Shown here: piece by piece, positions 32,501-44,746 of the stretch | How the letters are laid out: every line of letters begins with the position of its first letter | Numbering within the stretch: the first letter of the stretch is position 1 | NCBI RefSeq assembly: GCF_031143425.1 | Contig: NC_090448.1 | Span: forward strand, 536,318,313 to 536,382,312 | DNA from: Pleurodeles waltl | Taxonomy: Eukaryota; Chordata; Amphibia; Caudata; Salamandridae | Length of the DNA stretch: 64,000 nt | Direction of reading: 5' to 3' | Notes under the pieces: generated by a model | What the model saw: the letters and a program-made list of their open reading frames with translations, nothing else | Database searches by the model: none | What the model was told of the DNA's origin: nothing | Translations under genes and position numbers: made by a program

Positions 32501-34636
32501 GTCACACACTGCCCCATGACAGGCACAAGATAAGTCGCACAACCCCTAGTGGCGAGCTGCCACCAGTCTCTGCCACAGCAAAGGCCACCCAACGAGAAAA
32601 GTCCCTGAGGTGGGACATGAGTGCCACGCGTTCACAGTGGCTGCCTGTCAACATTGAACTCGAGGAGATAGAGCTGCACACCCCCTGGTGGTGAATGGCC
32701 ACAACATCAAGCAAGAGGAGCATGCACACAAGGTGCCAACAGGTGGCACCCATGAAGACACTGTCTGTTAGCCCCATCACTATCTGAAAGCGCACAAACT
32801 CCAGGAGCACAGAGACAATGTACGACTGCACTGGAGAGTCTAACAGCAAGGGCAGGAGCTCTAGAAAAGAGAGCCCTCAGAGAGTGAGGGGTAATGATGC
32901 ATAAAAGAGGTCATACCAGCCGACCCACCAGGGCCAAATGGCTTCCGCTGGCTCATCAGTGAGAATGTCATGGAGTGACCAGCCCTGCCAAACATGCACA
33001 AACCTAGGCAAGACTGAGCCCGTGATGGCATACCCTTGAGGTGCAAGCACTGCGCCCTCGAGTGAAGGCTTAAGGAAGGTGATCATTCATCTGGTGAGCA
33101 GAGCACCAAGAAGATCCCTGAGGAAGGGACAGGCAGAGTGTGGGTAATTGCCACATCCGCAACAGGAGAAGATGTGCCATCCTATGAACAGGACGTGACC
33201 AGCGAGAGGTCTATGTGAAGTGAACGTACGACACGTGGCAAGACGCCAAATCACAAGCGAGAGAGGAAAAGGAGAAGAAAAGAGTGCATGTGATCAGACC
33301 TGGTCAGAAGAGCCGAGCGTGGCATGATGGCAAATCAAGGAGTTGAAGAGGAGAGAAGGGTGCACGAAAGACCTGTCACACTGAAGATTTTAACAATCAC
33401 AGGTGCACAGGAGGAATGGGGAAATGTGTCAAGACTGAGGACTCCTACCACTATCCGAGAGTGCATCTACCAACATAAACCAGCCACCGGGGTGCAGCCA
33501 CGTCAGTGGAGACAGCACTGTGGGAGTACGAAAGTAAGTTGCCCGCATGTGCGAACCGTATATTTGCCTCATGCTTCACAGTGCAACCGTACAGCCACTT
33601 GTCACTGTCTGCTTTAGACAGATGCTAGAAACTCTGCATACAAAACAAAGGAGAAGAACTGCACCAACGAGGCAACAAGTTATGTGGCTAAGAAGCCCCT
33701 CCAGTTATCCTCACCCAAAGCAAGTTATTGCCACCTGTCGTACAGGTTGTCAAATGGCAAAAACTTCATCATTACCATGTGATTCACCATAACCACCTAA
33801 GGAGCGTCTCACCACCGAAGCGGAGCCTTACACCTGCGAAGCATCGGGAGACCGACGAGACACACCTCATGCCATAGGGGAGCAACACACCTCATGCCAT
33901 AGGGGAGCAATCACCTGTAGACTATCTGTTAGACCCCACGTACACCTGAGTCCTGCTGGAAAGAGCAAAAGCGACATGAATCATCTACCCTTGTGGTTGC
34001 AAAAGCAACATGGTTGTGGTCCTGTTGGTGATTCTGCAGTGACCCCTTGGCACAGCCCACACGGCCCTGTGGCAACCCAGTAGAAAGGGTGTCAAGGGAA
34101 TTCCTGCATGAGGGAATCCTGGCATAAGAGATGAGTCTGAAGCTACTCCAGGGACAGCTATGGGGAGGCACCAGGCCTCAGAGGAAGACATCCAAATTCC
34201 ATCAATGTTGTCCCAGTCATTGTGGATTTGCCTTTCACAGAGCCAGGGAGCACCTCAAAACAAACCTCTGCAGTGGACTCCATCAACACTCCTGGTGCAC
34301 CCCATATTGAACTGTTGACATCAACTCCAACACCATGAGAGCAAGAATGACTGACTAACATTGCATATGTGGACTGCAATAACTCTCACACACTATTGAA
34401 GGATCCAGACTCTATCTACACCGTGTTCGTGCACAGAGTCATCTGGTTAAATTACAGATGCGTGCCATGATGCCTGAGTGCTCCCAGCTACAGCTGTCCA
34501 CTTATCCTGTACTATCCTGTGGACTGCCTGATGACACTGAGATACTCAGTGGTGTTTGGTTTTGTTTATTCATCCCCACTGTTTGGACTTGGTTGTTTCT
34601 CTTTGATAACGTTTGGGAAAGATGTAGTGTCCTGCT
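32501..34636. other. Right interior of the direct-repeat pair
   Basis: It continues the interior after the MITE. A 27-bp near-perfect tandem doublet (cacacctcatgccataggggagcaa) occurs at about 33862-33910. Frames of up to 115 codons exist on both strands but carry no motif I can name. Confidence 0.3.
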
Positions 34637-34850
34637 GGACACATATTAGTGTTTGTACTCAGCCACTACAGAGGGCCAGCTCTCACACTCACACTCACCC
34701 CACACCCATCCATCACGGGCGTCACCAGTGACTGGCGCCCGCCAATAGAAGGGGCCGGGCGCACGTGGCCTGAACCAGTTTTATGTGCACTAACCATGTG
34801 TCTATGCCCATCGTTCATTTAGTATGTGGGCCCAGGCCCTACGACTTTAC
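34637..34850 (+). repeat. Right copy of the direct repeat (LTR-like)
   Basis: This is homologous to 30364-30560, with a short extra stretch of cactcacactcacccc. The promoter-like gccaatagaaggggccgggc is kept. It lies 4.27 kb from the left copy, or about 3.36 kb if the MITE is removed, a size fitting a small non-autonomous LTR element. Confidence 0.6.
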
Positions 34851-35470
34851 TTGTGACTTCGGATGTATTCGTGAGAACTCCAGTAATTGTCATGGTATGC
34901 ACTAGATGGCAGCGTACGCACTATAAATTAATTTTCATCGCGGATCCTCTGCAGTGGGGTGCGGTGGTTTGCTCTAAAGATATGTTTCTGTGTCATGTGC
35001 GTGTTTTTCCAGCACTGTTGGTCAAGGTGTATGGAATGCTGTTGTGGGATGTAAACACAAATACGCATGCTTCAATCTCGTAGGCATAAGAGTAGAAAAT
35101 AATTTTCATTGAAGACTGTTCCGAAATATGAGGGTCTTTTCGATCACAGGGGAAGATTACATGTTTGGGAGAGCTGTATCCCTAGATAAAGACTGCAGGT
35201 GGATTTGAACCGATAATTCCGGTCCGCAAATTAATCCTTATTTCGGGAACAAATCCCCGTAATAGCCGTATTTATGACTCTACGATACTTGCTCGAAACG
35301 TTAATCCGTGTCCTGCATCTACATTCAACTCACTGGTACTCAAGACCAGAGAGTCTATACTTCTCCATCGCCTGTGATGAAGAGAATCCATTATGCTGTC
35401 TGAACCCTACTGTAACCCAAATAAAGGCATTGGTTAAACTGTGGGTGACAGAATTAAAAAAAAAAAAAAT
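34851..35470. other. Unassigned, ends in an A-run
   Basis: I see no gene. A box B-like ggatttgaacc (reverse of GGTTCAAATCC) is present at about 35192, but the flanks do not fold as a tRNA. A 13-base A-run at about 35457-35469 may be the tail of an unidentified retroposed sequence. Confidence 0.3.
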
Positions 35471-35477
35471 AGTAAAG

Positions 35478-35612
35478 TAGGGCAACGTGGTCTATTGGTC
35501 GATTTAGAACTGGAGGATCTGAATTTTAATTCATTTCAGTTCCCCTCATATTGTACACTTCAATTTCACCTAAATCTATTTGCTTGCCTTCCTTGTCTGT
35601 ATCTGCTCAGAG
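35478..35612 (+). repeat. tRNA-derived SINE with Deu-like core (diverged)
   Basis: The block starts gggcaacgtggtctattggtc, which fits an RNA polymerase III box A. A gaattttaattcattt segment about 35 nt later stands where box B should be. The core tacacttcaatttcacctaa then atctatttgc resembles the Deu domain seen at 10850. It is decayed and not expected to be active. Confidence 0.45.
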
Positions 35613-36059
35613 TAAAACAAACATGAGCCAACACAAAGGTCTCACATGCCCATGAACATTTACATATTGATGTCAACGTTTGATATTCGTGTGTTGTGGG
35701 TAGTTCCTTGGGCGGAAAGTTAAAATATATGGATGTAGTAATTAAAGTGTAGTTCTGCTTTTGAAGCATGGCATCGCTCAGGCATGATATAGAATTTTGC
35801 TTCAAGATGAGTGAAGGCAAGGGAGTAGCCAGAAAATTAAAATAACCCCCACTGTGAGCCAAACATTTTATCACACCAAGCAAGCAAATTAAGTCATCAT
35901 GATCCTCCTCACCCAAGCATATATTCAATGTTTAATCCACCCACTGATATCTCCCATTTCACGTTTACAATTTGTCATCCAGTCATTCTTTCATCCATAT
36001 TTCAGATTTTCACCATGCTGTCCCTCTTTCTGCTCATTCATATCCAAACCAACCCCTGC
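35613..36059. other. Unassigned
   Basis: No feature is supported. The pyrimidine-rich part after about 35930 grades into the following satellite. Confidence 0.3.
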
Positions 36060-36640
36060 ATCTCCAAACCTATCCACCAAACCCATCCATTCATCCTTCC
36101 TTTCACCCATCCATCCCTCCATCCCCCTTTCACTCATCCATCCACCCTTTATCTCACCCATCCATCCACTCTAACTCTATTCATCCTACCTTTCACTCAT
36201 CTATCCTCCCTTTCACTCATTTATCCATCCTTTCACTCAGCCATCCATCCTTTCACTCATCCATCCATCCATCCACCCTTTCTTCCATTCATCCATCCTT
36301 TCACTCATTGATCCATTCATCCTTCACTCATCAGTCATCTGCCCTCTCATTCATCTATCCAGCCACCTTTCCTGTCATTCATTCATTCGTTCTTCCACTC
36401 ATCCATACTTCCACTCATCCATCCATCATTCTCCCTTTTACTCATGCATCCACCCTTTCACTCAGCCATCCATCCTTTCAGCCATCAATCCATATTTTCA
36501 CTCATCCATCAGTCTTTTCACTTACTCATCCATCCTTCCATTCATCCTCTCACTCATCCATCTGTCTGCCAATCCATCGATCATCCATCTATCCACCCAC
36601 CTACTCACTTATCCATCCATACACTCATACATACATCCTA
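36060..36640 (+). repeat. CATC-based tetranucleotide satellite with TTTCACTCATCC higher-order motif
   Basis: (CATC)n and (ATCC)n runs alternate with ttcactcatccatccatcc blocks for almost 600 bp. Long plus-strand frames (127 and 241 codons) made of His, Pro, Ser and Ile follow from the repeat and are not genes. Confidence 0.9.
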
Positions 36641-36697
36641 ACACACATCCTTCTAGTCACACACTCACCCAACCTTCAAATTAATTATGAGCCTTAA

Positions 36698-37484
36698 TAT
36701 GCCAAGTGGCAGACAAAACAAGCCCATTAAGAACCCCACCCCGGAGTAACTGGTCACTACGCCTCTGAGTGAAGGTCACTCCATGGTATAGAAGAGTTGG
36801 AAAAACTCATATAGCTTGAGTGGATGGCATCTGCTAGACTGAAGGTGGGATACAAAAGCCATCACCTTGACAACTCCATTAAACTCATGTCCAGAGCCCC
36901 TCACCCAGAAAAGGAACCTGTGCAGAAAGGAGGAAGAATTGGAGGGGCCACTTTAAATATCACAACGGGAGGGATGATTGATTGCCATAACAGTGTTGCA
37001 GCGACATAAAATACCTCAAGTGTACTGGTGTGGGGGGCATTCCGAAAATTCATTGAGGGTGTTCATGTGGTTCTAATGGGTACAGGTCGGGGATGGGCAT
37101 TCTTGTGTTTTGGAGGATGTAGGTGTAGGACACATCGGATGTGTTTTACTATGGTGCAAAGGGTGAGATGGACAGTACGTTGTGATATTTACATCTTCTA
37201 ATTTTGTTATGGCCAATGGGATCAGAACCAGACACACCAGTAGTTTGCATTCTGGACTTTCAATTCTGAAATGGGTGGTATGAATGCAGAGAGCACAATA
37301 TGTGGATAGCAGCTGGGATTTCAGTTGAGGAAGTACAAGTTCAGTGGAAACCTTAAGGGGCATGAGATGGACTCACTGATTGGCCAAGCAGATACACCCA
37401 TAACCAGGTCTCACTTTGATGCATATGGGTGATAACCGTATGGTGAAAATAACAAGCCATGAGATAACTAAACAGTCGAGGGAA
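36698..37484. other. Unassigned
   Basis: No exon, repeat unit or transposon end was recognised in this 0.8 kb. Confidence 0.3.
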
Positions 37485-37485
37485 T

Positions 37486-37949
37486 TTAGGGGTGAGCGGA
37501 ACACGTGGAGTTTCACTCTGCAGAATTCTGTGGAGTTACATTAAAACTCAGTGGGATTCCACGGTGTTCCACGAGGTCAAAAAATTTGTCACATTTCACA
37601 GATTTTCAGTGCCAACAGCTTGTTTCATGCTGACAAATCAGCACGAATGGCACCACATGGCGTTCCGGAGGACACTGCTGCTTTAGTTGGTTTTTGTTGC
37701 AGCTCGAGTAGATGTTCGACTAAGCTGCAGCTTTCTCAATGTGAATGATCGTGACCGCCAGCTGCCGCCCGCAACCGCCCGTGTTGGGAAAATCTCCCCA
37801 CGTGCTCTCCTAGCTCCTGAAAATCACGCAACGGGATGGGAATTTTCGCTCGCACTCGCAAACTTCCCTCTGGCAATCCAAGTGCAAGAAAAAACTCTGT
37901 CATGCTGAAATTCGCTAGAACTCAGCATTTCTTGGAGCGGAGTTTATCA
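37486..37949. mobile_element. hAT-like MITE remnant interrupted by the L1
   Basis: The left end taggggtgagcggaac resembles TAGGGGTG-type hAT termini. The matching right end (gagcggag...acccctaattc, reverse GAATTAGGGGT) is exactly where the L1 inserted. About 460 bp of body lie left of the L1, and a few bases of the terminus lie after its duplicated target at 44747-44762. No 8-bp duplication could be confirmed. Confidence 0.4.
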
Positions 37950-37965
37950 TGTACCCCTAATTCTT

Positions 37966-38238
37966 TTTTTTTATTTTTTATAACAAATTTTTATTGATTT
38001 TGCAATAAAATAAAGTAATACAAAACAAACAATACAATTATATACTAAAAATAAAGTAACAAGGCGCCAATGGGCACCAAACAGTGGTCAGCTCCATAGC
38101 CCCAGACAGCACCTTGAGTAGATAGACGGTACATGTCAATACCAACGTGCCACGTATGTGTCTCATTTCCCTCCAAAGGAGTTGGAGGAGTGTGTGAGGG
38201 TTCTTCTTTCCACTGTGTCGGTCCGCATCCCAGGGGGG
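37966..38238 (-). other. L1 3' UTR with polyadenylation signal and A-tail
   Basis: On the minus strand the end reads tcaataaaaatttgttataa followed by an A-rich tail interrupted by T. AATAAA lies about 20 nt before the tail. Confidence 0.8.
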
Positions 38239-38901
38239 TTAAAATGTCATTCCGTCCCACTTCCCCCAGATCTTGTTATACTTACTCGGACACCCTCTAA
38301 CCTCATATACGAGCTTTTCACATTGGGCACACCAGTCCATTCCCCTCCTCCATTTGGTCAGGGCCGGAGCCATAGTGGCTTTCCAGTCCGCCACGATGTC
38401 TCTTTTGGCCACTAGGCATGCCACCCCCAGCCAGGTACGTTCTGCTCTACGTAGTCCCGATTCTCCCATAACCCCTAATAGAGATGTCAATGGTGTCAGC
38501 GCCACGTCTACTTGCAGAATCAACGAGACCTCACACGAGATCATCTTCCAATATGTACTGATAACCGAGCATGACCACACCATATGGAAAAAATCAGCTT
38601 TAGGGCTCATACAACGGGGACAATCAGCCGTAGGCCGGAGTCCTGCTCTGTGCAATCTGGAGGGTGCAAGGTAAGCAGTATGAAGATAATATGTCTGTAC
38701 TAGTCGGAGACGTGTCGTCATAGTCAGGGAGTGGGGAGCTGCCAAAGCTTCAGTCCAGTCCTCCTCTTCAAGAGGGCCCACCCATCCCTCCCATTTCCGA
38801 CGAAGTTCCTCCAGGGAGCAGGCCGTAGTAGAGATTAATGTGCGATACACCTGGGAGACACCTCCCCTGCCCAGATTCCCCATCAGAGCCCTCCTCTCCA
38901 T
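38239..38901 (-). pseudogene. L1 ORF2 C-terminal part (frameshifted, 220 aa)
   Basis: This segment continues ORF2 in another frame after the stop at 38910-38912. It carries the L1 C-terminal cysteine motif (CPRCMSPKADFFHMVWSC, C-x2-C then H and C), which is needed for RNA binding in known L1s, followed by a Trp-rich tail. The ATG at 38899-38901 is an internal Met. The break between the two frames lies near 38900-38915 and looks like a single small indel. Confidence 0.88.
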
Positions 38902-38909
38902 AGGACTGC

Positions 38910-41900
38910 TTACGGTATGCTATTCCCTGGCTGGACCTGCGTCAGAAGGGCATGTCGTACTTGGAGATACTTGTGGAACTGTGTCTTATTTAGTGCAAAG
39001 ATTTCTTGGAGATCCTCAAAGGAACGCATGCTCGTGCCCTCCCATACATCGCCCAGAGTAGAGATGCCTATAATATCCCATTTCTGGAATCCCTCAAGAC
39101 CCACAACTTCGCCCAAGCAGGTCCCCTGCCACAGTGGGGTCTGCTGAGTAAGGCGTCCCCACCATCCCGAGAGCTTTTGAGCCGTCCGCCATCCCTGCAG
39201 CACCACCCCTGTCACCCCAGGGGTCTCACGAGTGATCTTACCACCATATAGGGCGTCAAAGATCTTGGGGTAGGTCAATGTCTGGAGTTCCAGACGGTAC
39301 GCCGGATCTGTCCAACCCCCCCCCAACCAGTCGTTGATCACTAGTAGTTGCGTCGCCAGGTGGTAGTAATGGACATTAGACATTCCCAAGCCCCCTTCAT
39401 TAACATCTCTCTGACAGGTTTTAAGCGCTAGCCGGGGACGGGTACCACTCCATAGAAATTGGCGTGCTAGCGAGTCCATGTCTCTAAACCATTTCATGGG
39501 GATAGGGTTAGGATAGTTTTGAAGGAGGTAGAGAAGTCTGGGAAGGGCCATCATCTTATAGAGTGCGATTCTTCCCAGCAAATTAAGAGGAAGGTCCTTC
39601 CAACGTTGAAGATCGTCTTTGATTCTTCTGGTTAAAGGTGCGACATTGAGCTCCCATGCTAATTCAGGGAGCATTGCGACATGCACCCCCAGGTATTTAA
39701 AGCTATTTCTTCGCACTGGAATACTTTGTTGCCAGTCTATACAATCTCTAGATTGATGGAGCGGAACCAACAGGGATTTTTGGGGGTTTAGGGCGAGACC
39801 CGATGCCTCCGAGAAGACATCCAGAATTTGCATGATACGGGGACCGCTCCTGGCCGGATTAGCTATGTATAATAGGACATCGTCCGCATAAAGTGCCACA
39901 CGGTCTTCTGGACACACTGGCCAAGACCAGCCTTCCATCAGAGGATCCTCTCGAAATAACTTCGCCGGGGGTTCTATTATTAATGCAAAGAGTAAGGGGG
40001 ATAGTGGACATCCTTGTCGGGTACCACGCCCGATCGGGAACACCCCTGAGACCACTCCGGTTACTTGGACCTGAGCCGTCGGATTAGAGTAGAGCAGTCC
40101 CACAAGACCTCGGAACTTGGGTCCAAGGCCGTTTTTTATAAGTACTTGTTCAAGATAGGACCAATCCACTGTATCAAAGGCCTTCTCGAAATCAAGTAGG
40201 AGCAGCGCTAGAGGGGTGTGTGACAGGATTTTACGGTGTGCTAAGGCTAAATGTAGACGCCTAATACAGTGCCTGGTGCTCCGCGTAGGCATGAAGCCGC
40301 ATTGGTCAGGGTGCACCAAGACGTGCATTGCCTCTTTTAATCTATTGGCAAGGATCAAGGCTAGCACCTTGATCTCAGTGTTGAGGAGGGAGATAGGCCG
40401 AAAAGCCGAGCAATTTGGCGATGGGGGCTGGGTCTTCGGGATTACTACTATTGTAGCAAGGTCAATCCCTGAGGGGAAGTGACCTTTCTGCTCGGCTTCT
40501 CTATACATCTCAAGTAAGTGTGGGGCCAGAATGTCACTACATTTCTTGTACAGTTCCGCAGGAAACCCATCTGGACCTGGTGTCTTGCTTGAAGCCAGAC
40601 TGGCAATCGCACTCGTTACTTCCGCTAGGTCAAGTGCTTCGTCCAGCCTGTCCCTAGTCGCCTGAGACACTCTGGCGAGTGTTATGTCGTTCAAGAGGGG
40701 GGAAGCTTTTTCAACCGTAGGCCGGGGGTGTTCTGCGTATAGGCATGCATAATAGGAAGCAAAACTCTGTGCAATCTCGATGGGTGTCTTGTGAAGGGTA
40801 CCTGTGTTATCTCTAATTTCGGGAATGATTCTGTTAGCTAAGGGTCGAGTGGCCAACCAGTGTAAGAGCTTCCCATTTTTGTCCCCCCAGCCGTAAATTC
40901 GGGCGGTCGATGCCCTCCACATATGCTTCGCTGACTCAAGTGTTAGGTGTTTAATTTCCTCTCGGACCCTGGTGAGCTGCCTCAATGTGGAGATTTCGGA
41001 TAAGACTGCTTGCTGGCGTTCCAGTTTTAACGCTATCGCTTCTAACTCGGACACACGTGACTCACGAATGCGCTCACGTGCTCGCAAGAGGCACTTAGCC
41101 TGCCCTCTCAAGGTAGCCTTGTAGGCAGCCCATAGCGTGCCTGACGACTGGACTGTTCCCACATTCAGTTCAAAGTACTGCGTGAGACGATCTCTAATCT
41201 CGAGGACACAATCTTCATCTTGCAAGAGCCAAGCATTTAGGCGCCATACCGGGCGCCTGGTGAGGTCTACTCCGCCCAGTCGGACTCGCACCGGTGCGTG
41301 ATCCGACACCCCACGGGACAGTATCTCTGCTCCTGTGACACCGGAGAAGTCCATGGCCGGCATAAATATTAGATCAATTCTAGAGTGTGTCTGATGGGCA
41401 GCAGACGTGTGCGTATATTGACGCTCCATAGGGTGCCAAGTTCTCCACACTTCACATAGGCCTAGGCTGTCTGCCCAACTCTTAAGGCCTGTGGCTCGGG
41501 CAGACCTGCCCGCTGTGACATCTCCTGACACATCTAATCTAGGGTCTAGAACCGCATTAAAGTCTCCTCCTACTATTGTGATTCCTTGGGGGAGTCCCGC
41601 CACCACATGTCGAAGTGAACATAAGAAGGTGTCAAATCCCGCTGGGGGGGCATATACGCATGCAAGATTCAATGTCACGCCACGAAGTAGTCCTGAGACT
41701 ACTATGAATCTGCCTTGTGGATCGGATCTCGTAGATGTTACCACCATGGGCAGTGAGCGATGAAGCAGGATACCTACCCCTCTTGATCCCCTAGAGAAGC
41801 CTGCGTGATAGACCCTATCAAATCCCCCTCGGGCCAACATAGGGCATTTAGTTCCCATGAGGTGTGTTTCCTGCAATAGGGCTACCAATGGGGAATATCT

Positions 41901-41978
41901 ACGGAGAGTGTTAATTACTGCAGATCTCTTGATCTTATCTAGCAGCCCGTTCACATTCCAAGAAATGATTTGTGTCAA
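38910..41978 (-). pseudogene. L1 ORF2 endonuclease-reverse transcriptase (1,022 aa, frameshifted at C-terminus)
   Basis: Residues 1-235 form the APE-type endonuclease that nicks the target: SWNVNG at 6-11, QETH at 36-39, GGDFN at 137-141, SRIDLIF near 199, SDHAPV at 225-230. The reverse transcriptase spans about 460-760: FRPISLLN near 526, LLDFEKAFDTVDW with the first catalytic Asp at 596, GTRQGCPLSPLLF near 652, and YADD at 697-700. All expected catalytic residues that I can see are kept. The open frame begins at TTG with no ATG before an upstream stop, so the true start codon was altered or lies elsewhere. It ends prematurely at a TAA caused by a frameshift. With the following 220 residues the product would be about 1,240 residues, normal for L1. 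Confidence 0.93.
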
Positions 41979-42513
41979 TGTGGACCAGACGTGGGTTGCG
42001 TAGGAGTCTTACAGCTTTGGATGCCAGTCAGTGGGCTAAGGAATGACCAATTAAAACTTAATAACGCAATACTCAAAATACATCTATCTAACCCTAACTT
42101 AACCTTCCTCCCTCAAAACCGCCCCCCACCCCATACTCCCACCCAGGAAGCATCTGTCGCCCTAACCGTCAACCAAAACAAGACAGCCATAAGGACTGCC
42201 ATAGGAGTGGAGTGATGGACCCCTCCATTAAGACGGATCATTTACAATTATTCACTAGAAGTCAAGCCATATTTTACAGTACTTGAGGGGAGCCTGTAGC
42301 CCCGCTGTAGCCCATCACGGGTTTCTTCAAGGTGGACCAGACTCTCCAAACCTCCCCATGCGCTCCATTCGGGGCTCCATGGAACACGTCAGCCAAGCGC
42401 TGGGGATTGACTCAGACGGCCCTCCTCCTCGGCCTGCGCCTGAATCTGTCCCTTCGGAGACTCAACGGGCAACCCTCCCATTTGTGGGCCAGCCTCTCCC
42501 ACCGCCTCTCCGT
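41979..42513 (-). other. L1 inter-ORF spacer
   Basis: 535 bp separate ORF1 and ORF2. No coding motif is present. It is A/T-richer with C-rich patches (cgccccccaccccatactcc near 42120). Confidence 0.6.
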
Positions 42514-43473
42514 TCACAGAAGTGTCCAAGTGTCCTCGTCTTCCTCTTCGAGACCTAGTACGTTTACGACCCCGCCAGGGCCCACCAGCGGGGGGGGCTC
42601 CCCTCTTCGCGCCGCTGGGCCCTTCCGAGCCCCGACGCCCTCCTCAGTCATCCAGTCCCATGCCTCTTCCGGGGAATCGAAGAAGTACGCCTTGTCTGCC
42701 ATAATAACTTTGAGTCTCGCAGGAAAAAGGAGCATGTACGAAAGCTGCATCGCCCTAAGTTTTTGTTTCACTTGCTCATATGAGCGGCGGCGGACCTGGA
42801 CCTCCCGGGTATAGTCTGGAAATACTAAGATTTTGTAGTTGTCCCACTGAAGATTTTCAGAGCGCCTCGCCTCTTTGAGGATATTGTCACGATCTCTAAA
42901 GTTGAGGATTCAGGCCATCATCGGCCGTTTTGGACCGCCCGGAGGGGGGCGAGGACCAAGGGCCCTGTGCGCACGTTCCACTGCAAACCAAGGTGAAAGA
43001 GATTGGTCTGGCATCCAGCTTTTGATCCATTGCTCTAAAAATTCTGTGGCTTTATCCTCTTCCGCGCCTTCCGGGAATCCTACAAAACGTAGGTTGTTTC
43101 GTCTCGATCGATTTTCCGCATCTTCTGCCCGGCTATGTAATTCTGCTGTTCGAGTTTGTAACTGGGCCACCTTGGTTCTAAGGTCAGCTAGTTCGTCTTC
43201 GTTGCAAGAGACTCTGCCCTCCACGTTAGTGATCCGATTTGCCGCATTTCTGAGGTCCTGCCTGATAAGGCCCATCTCCTCACGCACCTCTCCGATTTTA
43301 GTCTCTACAGCTGATTGCGAAGACTGGATTGCCAGGAGGATGGCAATCACTCCGTCTGGTGTTGGGTCCCCCGCGGCTGTCTCTCCGCCCCCTCTCGGAC
43401 CTGTTGGCGTTGCAAATTGATCAATCTTTGTTTGAGAGGGTGGAGGGTGTTTACTTGCTCTGTCTTTCCCCAT
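42514..43473 (-). pseudogene. L1 ORF1 RNA-binding protein with one in-frame stop
   Basis: A single frame from the ATG at 43471-43473 to a stop at 42514-42516 gives 319 codons. It is broken once by TGA at 42910-42912, after residue 187. Residues 1-45 are disordered. About 45-120 form the trimerising coiled coil (heptads with ITNVEGRVSCNEDELADL). An RRM-like domain follows (RRNNLRFVGFPEG near 124-136). After the stop comes the C-terminal domain (LNFRDRDNIL, then RRSYEQVKQKLRAMQLSY). This is the canonical ORF1p plan of a nucleic-acid chaperone that coats L1 RNA. The TGA could be a CpG-decay event, since it needs only one transition. Confidence 0.92.
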
Positions 43474-44746
43474 GTTATCTCGGAGGGAGGGGATGGAGAA
43501 CCCAGATCGAATTATGCAGCTCTTCCGTCCAAATTCAGCACCCTAAGCGCATCTACAGGGAAGACACAGCAGTCGGGCCCCAACAGGGTGTGCCAGCGAA
43601 ATATGTCAAGGACCTTTGAATTTGTTGGCTTCCACTCAGTCATGTGTAGCTGGATTGCCCCGTGTCCGGTTTCTTCTCCTATCAGACAGTTTTGGAAAGA
43701 CGGGAAGTCGTGGGGCTCGATGACCATCCGCGAGCCCCAGCGCATCGTAATTAAATTCCCACCTCCGAGGTTATTGGCGTGCTTTATCAAAATTGCGGCT
43801 GTGGAATAGGGGCAAGCCTTTGGGGAGTCTCTTTAAAATTAAGGATTGTGAATCGCAGGGCACAGCCTTAATGTTCAGGCCCGCTGCGCCCTACTGAGTT
43901 CCCATTACGCTGCTTACTTATGGGGAGGGGGGCCCAGATCTCTCTTCTCCCCTCCTCCTCTCCTCTCTGGCGTGAGGGGCAACTGCGCTCCTGCGCGGGC
44001 GGACCAGGGGGGGCCGCGGGCGTCCACTTCACCCCGATCGCCCAGGATCAACGGCCGTGCCGCACTGTCACGTCCCCTTAGCCACACAGCTCACCTCCTC
44101 CACGTCGTCCTCGCTACTCTCCCCTCGCATAGGCAGGGTATCTCAAGCCGGCCTGTGGGCTCCGGACTGCAGAATCCGGTCCAGACGCCCTCCGTAGGAC
44201 ACTCCGCGAGTTCTTCTTAGCGGGCGAGCCCCTGTCCAGGGGCCCGACCACGTCCACTCGAGTCAGGCAGGGGAGCCCCTCTCCCGGGGCTCACTCTCTC
44301 CGGGCCTCTCGCCGGGCCCTCGGGTCCAGCACCTCATAGTCCGGCCCTCCGAGGACCAACGGAGAACGCCGGCTTCGTCGCTCTCCCGTCCCCCGGGGGC
44401 ACCAGGTTTCAGCTCGCCCCAGGCACTCCAGCCCCGCACACGGCACCCGCGCCGGAGGAGGCCCCGTCAGCGGGCGGGCTCCAACGCCGAGGCGCATCCC
44501 GGCGCCGTCAGCCCGGCCGCCATCTTAGGAGACCCACCGACCCGGTCGCATCCAGCCTTCACAGCTCTCATGGCTCGGACTGAGCCAGCGCTAGCGCCGG
44601 AGGCCTCCCCGAGGTCCGGGAGCTCACGGGGGCGGTCAGGGCAGCATGGTAGACCTCTCGATGGCGGCTTCTGAGGGCGGATGACGGAGGGGTCCAGAGC
44701 ACTCTCAGAGTGCGACCGCCATCTTGACGCCCGAAGCCACGCCCTC
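43474..44746 (-). promoter_or_regulatory. L1 5' UTR / internal promoter, CpG-rich
   Basis: The region is about 1.27 kb and very GC- and CpG-rich at 43940-44740. The extreme 5' end on the minus strand contains CAAGATGGCGG (plus 44716-44726), the YY1 site that positions L1 transcription in mammals. A second CCGCCATCTTA is at about 44517. Short frames in this block (for example 44291-44497) are composition artefacts. Confidence 0.8.

Larger units (their letters stand above)
37966..44746 (-). mobile_element. Full-length L1 (LINE-1) retrotransposon, recently dead
   Basis: This 6.78-kb element is flanked by a perfect 16-bp duplication TGTACCCCTAATTCTT (37950-37965 and 44747-44762). It reads on the minus strand: a GC-rich 5' UTR of about 1.27 kb with CCGCCAT (YY1-type) sites, ORF1, a 535-bp spacer, ORF2, and a short 3' UTR ending in AATAAA and an A-rich tail (t-run at 37964-37980). 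ORF1 has one in-frame stop and ORF2 one frameshift, so it cannot now make full-length proteins, but it is otherwise well preserved. Poly(A), a long target duplication and an APE-type endonuclease fit target-primed reverse transcription. Confidence 0.95.

Noticed and set aside
35185..35245. Possible tRNA gene on the minus strand (ggttcaaatcc box B)
   Set aside because: The T stem does not pair and no acceptor stem or box A is found at the right distance.
35972..36697. 241-codon frame of His, Pro, Ser and Ile repeats
   Set aside because: Produced by the CATC tetranucleotide satellite. There is no start context or conserved domain.
43940..44740. CpG island suggesting a host gene promoter
   Set aside because: It is fully explained as the L1 5' UTR, bounded by the L1 target duplication.
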